This document shows positions 23,690 through 34,342 of a stretch of 64,000 nt of DNA, piece by piece. The notes beneath the pieces were generated by a model. It saw nothing but the letters and a program-made list of their open reading frames with translations. It was not told the DNA's origin and did not search any database. The position numbers and the translations under genes are program-made. Location: assembly GCA_037042185.1 (NCBI GenBank), contig JAXQJY010000026.1, positions 1-64,000 on the forward strand. The letters are read 5' to 3'. This DNA comes from Sordariomycetes sp. S80-01Y (taxonomy: Eukaryota; Ascomycota; Sordariomycetes). Position 1 is the stretch's first letter. Each line of letters opens with the position of its first letter.

Positions 23690-24448
23690 TCACCGTTTCG
23701 CCGTGAAGCACTGTCCGACCACTGGTGTTGGAGGGTCGGCGCTTGTCGTAGCAGTCATTGTAACCTTGTATGAGAAATCAGGGCCAGTAGTTGTGACGGA
23801 AACCGATGATGCGGTTGGGTTCGAGGACAGCGCTCCACTAATGGAAGAGGAGAGGGTATCCATCTCCGTGTTGGCTGTGCTGCATTGCTCGGTGGGAGGG
23901 GGCCAGATGACCTTCTCAAGGTGAATGCCAGCAACAGTCGCAACTGTGCCGCCAACCACTGTAGTCAAGAGAGGCGTCTTGTTGATTACGTCGAAAATGC
24001 TGGCAGCACCGGAAGCTGCATAATCAATAGAGTCAAGGACAGCACCGAGCACGCCGGAAAGCTCAATCTCTTCAAAACCGGTAGCGCAGGCGGCGATAGC
24101 CTCGCAGGTACTCCTCAAGTTGCGGGCCTCGAGCTCCAAAGAACGAGTACCATGCTTCATGCTGTTGTTCGAAGGAAGGGTTATCTTGTCGAGGCCGAGA
24201 TCAAAATCCGAGCTTGTGTTGACTTGTTTCTAGGTTAGCCTGCACCTAATGTTGAGAACTGTGTAAAAATGCTCACTCTCATCGTCCCATTCATCAACAG
24301 GGATGCCAGTCCATATTCCCTTGCCGATTTGCTGCCATTTAACTGGGGCACCGTTGAAATCGGTTTCTTCGCCGTGAGTGACAGCGGCAACCTTGGTCGC
24401 GGCAAATGTGAGGGCCGCAGCCGAGGAAATGAGGTTGTTGAAGTGCAT
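23690..24448 (-). CDS. Small secreted protein, unknown function
   Basis: Two exons (24448-24277 and 24222-23690) give 234 residues. The intron is 54 nt; its CTAAC branch point is followed at once by a TAG that must be skipped, because only the AAG acceptor 8 nt further on keeps the frame. A clear signal peptide is present (MHFNNLISSAAALTFAATKVAA). The mature part has four Cys (a CEAIAAC pair and two near the C-terminus), an Ala/Gly-rich hydrophobic middle (TVVGGTVATVAGI) and a Ser/Thr-rich tail. I do not recognise the family. A TATA-like TATATCAGGCC element lies about 90 bp upstream. Its neighbour is another small secreted protein gene. Confidence 0.75.
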
Positions 24449-26228
24449 CTTGCTGTTGAAGATTGGTGTAGTAGAGAGTAGAATGAGCTGCTAATGAAAG
24501 ATGCTGTTCACGGTTGGGCAAGTCGGCCTGATATAGATATTCGCAGAGTATCAACTTGGGGTCCTAGCTTGATCGATCACCTAGAAAAATGACCCGTTTG
24601 TGGAAGACTTCATCCTCTCGAGCTTGAAGCAACAAGGGATGCTAGTCCTACGTCACCAGATTTTAATGTCGATCCCGGTAGTTTTGCCTGGAGCCTCGCT
24701 TATGGAGTAAAGAAACTCGTTCACTGCTTATCAATGCTCTTTGAAGTCAGAAATTGACAGGGGAAGCATCCTCTTACGCATCGAAGGCGAAAGTACGGAG
24801 AGTTATCAAGGCCTCTCAACCTCTGTACGTACCGAAAACAACGAGGAAGAAGGATTCTGCGGGGGTGTTGATCGCAAGAACCCTGCCAAGGAATCGGGGT
24901 ATGTATGCCATTGACCCCAGTGTGTGGAGATCTCATTCAGAAACGCATCAATGATGCTTACGGGAAAAGTATAGAAGTCATCTGGTTTCATTCACCAATA
25001 AGCATGAGGCGGTGCCCGAGGCCAGGTTCGGGTCCGAGTTCTCGGCGGCGATATTCTAGCACCCACCGATGAAATGTAGGGGATCTAAATCCTGGCATCC
25101 GACTCTATCTGCGATTTGACTCGTCGACTCCAGTCGGTGAACCCCAGTTTGAAGAGCAAGGGGACCCCAAGAAACACCAAAAACCGGGATTTCTCGAACT
25201 TGGGTTTATTGAAGTACAGCGAGGCATACACTTCAAGTTAAGACACAAAAAACTAGCAGAAGACTCAAAAAGCACCAAATTTCCGATCAATATTATTTTC
25301 GAGCCGTTTTTGGGTTGTCTTTGTGGTTTGCGAGCGAAGCGTCTGTTCGATTCCGTTGCTTTGTTTGGGCCGCATTGAGAGTCAGTTAGCCCACGAGGGT
25401 TGCAGGGTATGTATCAGGGGTCCGGGGACCGAAGATCTCAGGAACTAAGTATGCCGAAGCCAAGGGATCCTTTGCGCACTGATCGTGAGTCGTGGCGTTA
25501 ATAAACGGTTAGGATCTCCAGGGGAAGTGGTCGCCTAGACCGACTTATGCACGATCATCCTCTTCTTATTAATGCATTCAAGGTATGGTTCGCCATAAAG
25601 GATTCGAAAAACACATAACAAGGCTTTCTTGTGGGATTCGTGTCTCTGCGCCCAAGCCTCAATACCGCGGCTCGGCACTAGGCATCCGAAACTACGTCTA
25701 TGGGGCGAGGAGCAGGTTAAGGCTCTGTTTGAATCCCTGCAAGTCTTGGTTACCGTCACTGATGTTGAACTCTGCCTAACTTTCTGCGACAAACATGCGG
25801 ATACATCGTCGACAGACTGATTATTGAGGTCGCCGATTGAACATCGGCCCTATCCGTCGCAGCGACTCCTGACGAAACTCAAAGGAAGCACAGATGGGGT
25901 TGAGAAGCCAGCGCAAGCTCGCCATCACATCATAGTAGCTGCCTGATGGCCTGGATAGACTCGGATATCGGATGCTTGAAGTTGTTCTTGGCTATCGTCA
26001 TCTTCATCTTCTGATTGAGCATCTTCCCCTCACATTCGGCGACCATGGCTTCGTTCTCTCGGCCGTGGCGCTTGCAGATGCGATGCGACTGCAGACTGAA
26101 AACATATAAGAGCCCCAGTACCATTCGTTATCTCAAGCTATTCACTGCATTCTCGAACAAGTCAAATTCTTCACCCAGAGTCTCCTACTCCCAAGAAAAA
26201 AACACCTCTCTATTCGTCAACCATCATC
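24449..26228. promoter_or_regulatory. Divergent promoter region of two secreted-protein genes
   Basis: 1.8 kb between two outward-facing secreted-protein genes. A TATA-type CATATAAGAG at about 26101-26110 lies some 120 bp before the right-hand ATG. No gene was seen in the middle. Confidence 0.4.
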
Positions 26229-26880
26229 ATGCGGTTTTTCCAAGTCGCTCTTCTCGGTCTCTTTGCCCACCTCGTTCAGGGTGTTGAGATCCCCAAGGAC
26301 GCCGAGGACGGCTTCTATACTTTCATCGACGATGGAAATGGTGGATACACGCCCAAGCTACTCGCTCGTCATGTTGACAGTGATGGAGACTTCATGCGCC
26401 GACGTGTGGTGGCTGCACGGGATGATTGCCCAACTACACCCCTTCCTCAGGGCGAAGTTGGTGTAAGTTTAGCAGTTCCGTATATTAAATACAGCATTTA
26501 CTAACTTACGCAGTGTGAGGGACAAGGTATCAACTCCCTAGACCTTACGATTGCTCAGACGCAGTTGATGAATTACTGCGGCTGTAGCGGTGAAATCCCC
26601 GGAGAGAGCAGTTATATCTCCTTCAAGAAGAACGATGCCGTTGCCTACTCTTGCAAGTACAGCAAAGAGAACACATGCAACAAGGATGAGGCCCGAGCAG
26701 CTTTTGATCTCATTGCAGGAAACTGCGGAACTCGGGCTGCACCCCGTGGCGGTTGGTAAGTTTGATTTTCGCTGTTTGAGGTGACTTTTCCGAGCTTACG
26801 ATTTCAGGTACTGGATGGAAGATTGGGCTAAGAACTACGGCTATATCAGCGCTGGTAGCGGTTTCTGCACTAACCTGTAA
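26229..26880 (+). CDS. Small cysteine-rich secreted protein (effector-like)
   Basis: Three exons (26229-26462, 26514-26755, 26808-26880) give 182 residues with perfect phase closure. The signal peptide is MRFFQVALLGLFAHLVQG. An acidic propeptide-like stretch with RRR (about residues 57-59) follows, possibly a Kex2-type processing site. The remaining domain has eight Cys (DDC, CEG, CGC, SC, TC, NC, FC), enough for four disulfides, and ends in the aromatic segment YWMEDWAKNYGYIS. I do not recognise the family. Size, secretion signal, Cys content and gene-poor surroundings resemble candidate effectors or antimicrobial proteins, but that is inference. Confidence 0.82.
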
Positions 26881-29170
26881 TACCGTTGAGTGGCTTCGAG
26901 GTAAAGTCCTCGGTCACGTGAGCCCCAATCGCTGGTTTTAGAATTTTCCGGCAGGACCGGATTCGCTAGATGAGATAAAGCTTTTTCCCTACATACGTTA
27001 CGGCCTTGTCGAGTGATCTGCAATGAGAGCCCTTGTTTTGAACAAATAAACACCTCCTTTTCCCTCTTCGATTAGTTGAACTTTGTTCTGTACGTATAAA
27101 TGTCTACGTTTCAAGATAATTAACTGGTTGTACGCGCTTCTTAAGCCCTTCTTCTTACCATTTCCCAGGTAGCAGCTCTTTCGAAGGGCGAACACTGGCT
27201 AACTGGGATAGTACCTTCAACATGCATAGGTGCGCCACACAGGATATAAAATAGTCGAGGAAGCTACGCTTCCATACCAGGGGAACACTTACTAGCCTAC
27301 GTTATATTCTTTATATAATTTGACATGACATTGGCTCGTCGGACACGGTTTATGATGGCGATGACCTACAATGGAAGCAAATATAATCTTTGGCCTCTTA
27401 TCCCTCGTCACGGCATAAGTTTCATGAGATAGAAGCATCGTTTATGCCTTTCATTTCGAATTTGCGCTCCAATAGATAATGGTCTTCCATTTCTTTAAGG
27501 GCCATTTAAAAGGAAAGCTCATCCTACGAGCCGAGTATAGAGTGCCAATGGCCGTAGAGGTTCTTCTATTCAGTCGTTGGCTTTTCACTCGCAGCAGAGC
27601 CGTCTCGTGTCTTAACGAAGGACGGCTTAAAGCGTTGAAGAATAGCCTTGTTTGCATACCAGATACAAAAAGAGTTTATGACTCGGGAAAACCCTATGAC
27701 ACCTCACTCATGCAAGCAAGACAGCGATCTGTCATGATAAATTGAGGCGGAGCTGCTTGTAAAAGCTCGTACAATATCCTTAGTCACTCCAAAGTCCACA
27801 TGTAGTCGTCCTCGGTCTCCCCGCTGAGGAATGCGAAAGCGATGGAAAATGATCTCTGACAAGAGTCGACACCGACCATATCAAGGAGGGGCGTGCCGTA
27901 TTTGTTGGTCTTCTATATGCAATCTGGAATAAGGACATCCGAGTATGCACTGAGATAAGCTAGCATTCTGGATGGGCAAATAGCACCGCTGTGATATGAT
28001 TACTTCGATCAAGCTGCATCACTTCCAGAAGTCACCTCTGTCCAGTCTATTCGCGAGACCGTGGACACTGCTCTGTACTTCTAGCAGATATCTTAGGCAT
28101 TTTGCAGTATGGTTTTAGATGTTTTGCTGACTCGTATGTGTATGTGAATTCTGACGAAGGTAGGACCTGATTTGCTTCGGCGGCACACTAGCATTTGCGA
28201 GGCTCCTAAGTGTCTCTCGCCAAAGCATCTTCCTTCCACTCTTATTCCTTTTCGTCTTGAAAGAACGGTACCGGGCCGAAAACACACCAAAGACCTCATA
28301 TCCCAACTCACCCTCATGCTAAATGATGCGGAGAAGCAGGAGGTCAGTGGCACGACCCTAACATTGCTTAAACGCTGACAAATCCATAGCTTGGCATCCA
28401 CCCGACGGAGAGCCCCAACTACACAATACAGGAGACTACGATGTCAAAGATCACGTGAGACTAGTGAGGCAAGCTTTCTCCGATCCCGGCAGTGCGCTGA
28501 AAAGTCCCTTGATACAACTTTTGCAGCTCGACAAAGCCCAAGACATTCAAAACATATGAGGGTTGCCGCGATTTTGGAGGGGCCGAGAGCGCAGAGCGTT
28601 CTTAATTCAGGGCCCTTCAGAATCTTTGATGGCCTTATCGAGCCGGGGGAGCCGGACGGGAGCTGCTGCGCGTCGGGCGAGAAGGCCACGGTGTTGATCT
28701 ATCTACTGTGGCCCTCGAGCGTCGACGTGTAGGCGCCTGTCGTCGTATCCTACATCTTGCCCGGCCTATCGGTAGACCCGGACGCCAGCCGCTGCGACTC
28801 GGATAAGAAGGCCACGGACGTAATCGAGCTGGTGGCCTACGGTGCTAAGCTGCAAGCCCCGGCCCGCCCTCCACCTGACCGATGAACTAGGACAACGCGA
28901 TAGCGCAAATGGCGACGACTATGACACAGGCAAGTTTTCGAAGCACCACGCATGAACTGCCCTGGGATATCGCACGATCTAGTATATTAAAATCTATCTA
29001 GAACACCTCGCTCTCTAATATAATAAGCCAATACGTAGGACTTAAGAGTTACTATATATTATTTTTCATATAATACTATTTTTATGAAGGACTTCTTAAA
29101 GAGTTATATTAATATAATATACCACCGTCTCCTAAGAATAACTGTAAACACCACCAGCATAAACTTTACG
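26881..29170. other. Gene-poor spacer with a GC-rich relic
   Basis: No intact gene. Most is AT-rich. A compositionally distinct CpG-rich block at about 28560-28890 holds two similar peptide-like segments (PDGSCCASGEKATVLIYL and PDASRCDSDKKATDVIEL) about 120 bp apart and interrupted by stops. It may be an internal repeat of a lost gene; I cannot name it. Confidence 0.4.
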
Positions 29171-30165
29171 TCAAACCTTAGCATCCCTCCTCATGGCCTC
29201 GGCAATCCACTCAATGGTGGGCTCGGAGAGCTTGTTCATCTCCTGATCTGTCATCTTATTAGTGGCCAGGTACTTGTTGGGCCCAGGGATATTCCCGCCC
29301 TTCTCAAAGCCGGGGCGGTCAAGCAAAGCCCAGAACCATTTGGAAACGTTAGAGAACTCGTCGATGCTACGCAGCCCGGAAAATCCTGAAAGCAATTAGA
29401 ACAATTGCAGTTCGTGCAGGAGTGCTAATTCTCACTAATTGCAGAGACCCACGGCCAGATTGCAATATCTGCAATTGTCAGACGATCACCAACCACGAAG
29501 TCAGTCTGCTTCATGGCGAGGTGGTCATCCAGAACTCGAAGCAAACGGCGGCTCTCGTTGACGTAACGGTCAATGGAGTACTGATGAGTGCCTTGCGCAG
29601 ATCCTATGAAGAACATTAGCCAGAGCTTCCGGCAAGTTGTTTCCGACGTACGAGTGAAGAAGTTGGCTTGTCCGAGCATCGGCCCGAGTCCACCCATCTG
29701 CCACATCAACTGCGCAAGAGAAGAGAAGTCAGCGAGGGGTACTCGGGCGAAATCTACGCCAAAGGCTCATTACTTACCCAACTGATTGTCTCCCAGTGCT
29801 CTTTGGTTCCGTAGGGGTAAGAAAGTTTGTTGTCTTTGTCGTATGTCGCGACCAGGTACTCCAAAATGGCTCCCGACTCGAAGATCTTCAGCTCCTCACC
29901 GTCGGCTGCCTTGTCGGTAATGGCAGGAATACGCCCGTTAGGGTTGATTTCGGTAAACCCCGCTTCTTTCTGCTCGTTCTTGAACATATCAATGGTTATA
30001 AACTGCATGGTGTGAGTCTAGGGGGTTCCAATTGCATGAGAAAATAACAACGGAGCAGGCCGGTAGTACCTTGTACTCAAGCTCAAGTTCCTCTAGCGCA
30101 ATATGAATTTTCAATCCATTGGGTGTACCCTCGCTATACGCGGTGATTTCAGTCCTGGTAAGCAT
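29171..30165 (-). CDS. Glutathione S-transferase, Ure2p-like
   Basis: Five exons on the minus strand (30165-30070, 30017-29778, 29709-29652, 29603-29436, 29385-29171) give 258 residues; all phases close. The thioredoxin-like N-domain shows AYSEGTPNGLKIHIALEELEL, INPNGRIPAI (cis-Pro) and the glutathione-binding ESGAILEYL. The helical C-domain has MGPMLGQ-type residues (here GGLGPMLGQANFF) and the N-capping box DRLTIADIAIWPWV. These mark the fungal Ure2p/GTT subgroup, which conjugates or reduces electrophiles and peroxides with glutathione in the cytosol. The frame is open upstream of the chosen ATG, and an extra N-terminal exon is possible. Its 5' end faces the transcription-factor-like gene. 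Confidence 0.88.
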
Positions 30166-30750
30166 CCCGACAGGTTGGAAAAGCTCAGTGTGTCGAAAAT
30201 CTTCTCTTTGCGCTTGTCGCTTGTGGTGATTGTAGACAAAAGACTGAATCAGAACTGTTGGTAGTAGGATTACTGACTTAAATATATACATAAACCTCCT
30301 GCTGAATAATGTTTTGGAAGGCGTGTTCGGTGTTGCCGTCCACCGGGTTCGATGATAAGACACGCTATGATGTCTGAATCGTTACCAATGAAAGGGCTAG
30401 ACGCTGTGATCACGCCGCCCAATCGCTGAGCACAACTTGGTTTGCTCCACACCAGATCAGTAGCCGCTGCATGATCTCGACACCTGTTACTCTATCTGGA
30501 AAGTGGGACGGGATAGCTTGCAATTCCCATGGGGAAGTGATTAATCAGCAATAGCGTCGCGGGGGGGGGGGGGGGGGGAGGCGATCGAGAGCCAGTATTT
30601 CCGCAGCGAGTCCTAGAAATAACCAAAAGGGGGAATTCACAGGAGACCTGAAGTAATCTTGTGGATTTGGATCCGGCTCCCCATTCCTCTCTTGTTTTTC
30701 TCACCTTGTCTCCGTATCTCTCTGGCTCAGTACCTGTCACACCCAGTGCC
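30166..30750. promoter_or_regulatory. Divergent promoter with an 18-G homopolymer
   Basis: A 585-bp shared 5' region of the glutathione transferase and regulator-like genes. It carries an uninterrupted run of 18 G at 30561-30578. Confidence 0.5.
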
Positions 30751-32310
30751 ATGACCCCCTATGAAATGGAAGGACTCCTCTTTGTGCATTCCAACGGACC
30801 GACACACGTTCACCGTCGTGATAAGACCACCAGCACGAAGATTCGTCGCTATGTCATGGGAAATATTGGAAAGTCGCGGCGTAAGCCACGACGAAACCCG
30901 CAGTTTTCCATCGAAATGCGCCGCGTTGCGTTTACCGACTTGACCCCTCTCATGCCGCCCTTCTGGAGCCAGGATCCGCTCAACATCCTCGAGCAACAGT
31001 GGCCAATGGACATGTTCTCGGCATACGGCATCTCTCTGTTGGCTGTTGAGGGTGAGAGGTTGCTCGAGAACACGCACGTGCTAAGTTCCCAGGGATTCTT
31101 ATTCCCGTTTGCCTTTACTTCGTCGGCGTTCCTCCGCCACTACAGCGCCATCTTCTCCGACTCGCATATGCTCCGCGCCATCAACAGTAAATCATCTGCC
31201 AAGTTCAAAGTCAAAGCATTAGAGCGCTCCTTGGAGACGATCTCGTGCATCGAGGCCGCTCTCACTGACCCCAGCCTTGAGGTGGCGACAGGGGACCGTG
31301 TCGTCTCCGCTGTTCTGTCCGTCACTTGCTACAATGTAGGTGCGCTCTGAGATCATCTGCCGGTTCTTTACTAATTATGGTCACGCTAGCTCTTGGAACG
31401 CGAGTTTGATCAAGCACGTGTCCACATAGAGGGCCTCGGGCTGCTTATTGCTGCCAGGGGCGGCACACCGTCTTTGAAGGGCAACAATGAACTGAGGTTA
31501 ATGATGTTCTGGTTCGGCTAATCAGATGCTTGTTATCTCTTGAATACTAGCTGATATCTGGTTCTCAGGGTCGACGTGACGGCATCTTTACTGTTCAACA
31601 CAAGGCCCCGATACTTGCCACCCCTAGATCTCATCCCCTGGACTTGGCGCTTAGAGCAAGCAATGGGCCTTCTACCGATACCGCTCTCGAGAATAATTGC
31701 GGCTAGCGAAGCAAGAACCGGGCTTCCTCTGATCCGGATCCCGACTTACGTGACTCGCCTGGGCGAAGTAGCCGCCACCATAGAATCAGAACTGGCTACG
31801 AGGGGTGATGCCTTGTGGAAGGATGAGATATTTCTGGGGCTACTTATCAACCCTCTCGCACACCATTTGTTCGATCAGGCACTTCAAACTGCCAGTGTCT
31901 CCCCCCCCTTGGATCAGGCCTTGGCATCAATACGACTGGGCGTCATTGTCTGGATCATCTGGGTGAAACGCATGTGTCAATCGTGGCCCGGTCCTCCCAT
32001 GGCTTACGTGGCAGAGTTGCTAGACCTGCTGAGCATGCAGTCTGACTGGAACCCGGGCACCACCTCCGATGTTACTGATGACATACTGTCTGTGAGGCTC
32101 TGGCTCAGTGTCATCTGCGGGGTTGCGTCTTGCCCCCGATCTAGGGAGCGAAAAACTGCCGTAACTTTAATTGCTGACAATTCCAAGGGACTTGACAGAT
32201 ATGAATGGGCTGAGGTCATGGTGCATGTTCGGCGGATGCCCTGGATCAGCTCCTTTGAAACCCAGTTGGCAGGAGTAAGGGATGATATCCAACTGCTCCA
32301 TGTCCATTAA
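30751..32310 (+). CDS. Fungal transcription-factor-like protein (no zinc cluster)
   Basis: Three exons (30751-31335, 31390-31511, 31569-32310) give 482 residues. The chosen ATG opens MTPYEMEGLLFVHSNGP; upstream only a GTG extends the frame. The N-terminus has the basic RRYVMGNIGKSRRKPRRNP block of a widespread fungal family related to the C-terminal regions of zinc-cluster regulators. The middle shows FWVDVTASLLFNTRPRYLPP, formed across intron 2, a hallmark of the fungal-specific transcription factor domain. There is no Zn2Cys6 motif. Homologues are usually annotated as hypothetical or transcription-factor domain proteins. It may act as a regulator, but direct DNA binding is not shown by the sequence. 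Confidence 0.8.
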
Positions 32311-32390
32311 AGTTCCCACTTTCTAGTTACATCCTTATACTTCTGCAAAGCGCATAATCTCAGAAAATCAACTGGAAAGGAATAGTTAAG

Positions 32391-32430
32391 GTTTGGGTTT
32401 GGGTTAGGGTTAGGGTTAGGGTTAGGGTTG
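32391..32430 (+). repeat. Interstitial telomeric repeat (TTAGGG)n
   Basis: Two TTTGGG-type units followed by four perfect TTAGGG units, read 5'->3' on the plus strand. This is the fungal telomere sequence lying inside the chromosome segment. Confidence 0.9.
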
Positions 32431-33116
32431 ACACCTTCAAGAGGCTAACGGGAAAACCGGCCATCCATTTTCAACCACCATTTGAGGAGTTTGGCGAATT
32501 GACGGCTCCATTTTGCCTATAGAGGAGTCGGTTATCGGAAAAGCGGCTCCGGTGCTGTGTCGTTCTAGGTTGTTGCAGGATAGAGGACCGCAGGTATTTA
32601 CGGAGTCTTCAAGTGAAAGAGCCTGTGTAACATGGAGCCATGCCTCACTACCCGCCAACTTGACGTTTGCTGAATACGTCAGGATGGGCAGGCTCATACT
32701 TCTGATGCATGGGAGGGCGATCGGCAGCTTGGGGTTGGGCTCGCTAAAGGTAAGCTGAGCTGAGTGTGCAGAATCGTGGCTGAGCACCAGCTACGCATTG
32801 TCAGGCAGGTCTTTTCTTTTCATGATAAGCTAGAAGGCATGTCCCCATAATATTGGGCGTCGTCAAACGAAACAACCAGGCAATGATCGACTTATGTGTT
32901 GATGTGAAATCATCGTGCTAAGCGTGGTTTCATTGTGGACACGGGTGGCATGAGCTTGTCTGGCCGGCAGATACAACTGCAGCAGAGCGCTGTTGTCCTC
33001 GCTGTTCTTGGGTGCTCACGTGGGAGAACCCAGCGAAGTGCTTACTTCTTGCCCGCGCCCCCCCGGGCTCGTTTGGGCGGCCGTGCGAAATCGAGGTTCC
33101 TCCGCAGCTCATTGCC
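32431..33116. other. Spacer between telomeric tract and STAND relic
   Basis: No supportable gene; short frames only. Confidence 0.5.
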
Positions 33117-33710
33117 ATGTCAGGAAACAAAATTGCCAGCGCCGCTTCGGCTCCCACTACTCTGATTGAAGATTTGATCAAGGTGGTCAGGATGAATAAC
33201 GATCTACGCAAGAGCTATCATGAGGTGGGTGGCACACCCCAAGCTCTTCAACAGGTCCTAAGCTGGCTGCCGCTCACGATAGACATGCTCCAACAGTTCA
33301 AGGATGAAGCCCAGGTTGGGCCTTTGCGGCTGAGCCGAGGCGGCAACCAAGCAGACCATTCAAGACTGCGAATCAAAGACGAATCAGCTGCATGCAATAT
33401 TCTGCGACCTGTCTCCGCAAATTGGTGGGTGTCGAATGTAGAAGCACCGATTGATTTTTAAGTGGCTGTGTGTCGCCAGCGACAAGGAGGTGAAGTCACT
33501 GGAAGGGGCCATGATGGAGGACCAGGACGCGCTGGCTAGGAGTTGGTTCTTTGAAGTGACAACCAAATAGGCTGTGGAAAAAGCCATAAAAGACCTGTCG
33601 AGGGTACAACCATCGACTGAGGAGACTCGGCAAGGTAATTTCGGGGGATCCATTACGAGCACAGCGCGGGGTAAGGTGATTGCTTACATGGCAACCAACA
33701 ATACTTAGTG
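33117..33710 (+). pseudogene. SesA/HeLo-like N-terminal domain of a STAND protein, broken
   Basis: The first part (33117-33461) reads TTLIEDLIKVVRMNNDLRKS, VGGTPQALQQVLSWLPLTID and RLRIKDESAACNIL, like the helical N-terminal domain of fungal NACHT/STAND proteins (signalling and regulated cell death). Homology continues one frame over from about 33460 (DKEVKSLEGAMMEDQDALA, AVEKAIKDLSRVQPSTEET) with a TAG at a likely Gln codon. It then ends in a Gly/Asn/Thr-rich stretch (GNFGGSITS, MATNNT) that recalls the short amyloid-type tail seen after such domains. No NACHT domain follows, so this would have been a short stand-alone adaptor. One frameshift and one stop make it non-functional unless an unseen intron removes them. 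Confidence 0.5.
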
Positions 33711-34342
33711 GGCTCAGAATCATGGCTCGAAATGATGCACAAGACCCGGACTCTTGCACCTAGTTGAGGTCCTACTTATGCGCTGTCTAGTATGGTGCTG
33801 TTTCACGGATTACATCTTGCCATGCAAAGAGACGCTACCCACAGTGATTGTGAAAGGAGCCAGGAGTATCCCTCGAAAGACAGACTCCTTCTTGTGGTGC
33901 CGGCAGCTGCAGCGCGAGATCACGCAGTGACTTCACCTTGGCTGTCGTTGCGGAGCCTGTGGTCCCCTTTGTCGACCACCAACTTGTTACTAGATTAGTC
34001 CGTCTAATTACTAGGCTAGTCGTAGGTCTCTGTCTCGCACTCTTAGTTCTCGTCGATATTTAAAGATCCCGACTTCAAAGTTATATCTATGTCGGCCTCT
34101 GCTAATGCATTTCCAAAATCCAACTACGTTCCGTTAGCATTCCGCCTCTTGGACGCTTCGTTCTCAATGAGCAAACCCCACTACTCTGCTCCCATTACAG
34201 TGTTTTGAAAGCTTAGTTCCCGTACCCTTTGGCAATTCAATGTTTCCGTGGAATACGCACCTTCGCACGTTTCAGAGACCGTCAACAGTTGCCCATTATG
34301 TTACAGGTCTTATTATTATATCATGTTAAAAATCTACTATAT
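33711..34342. other. Spacer, nothing recognised
   Basis: Non-coding; includes the 3' flank of the PAP2 gene. Confidence 0.5.
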
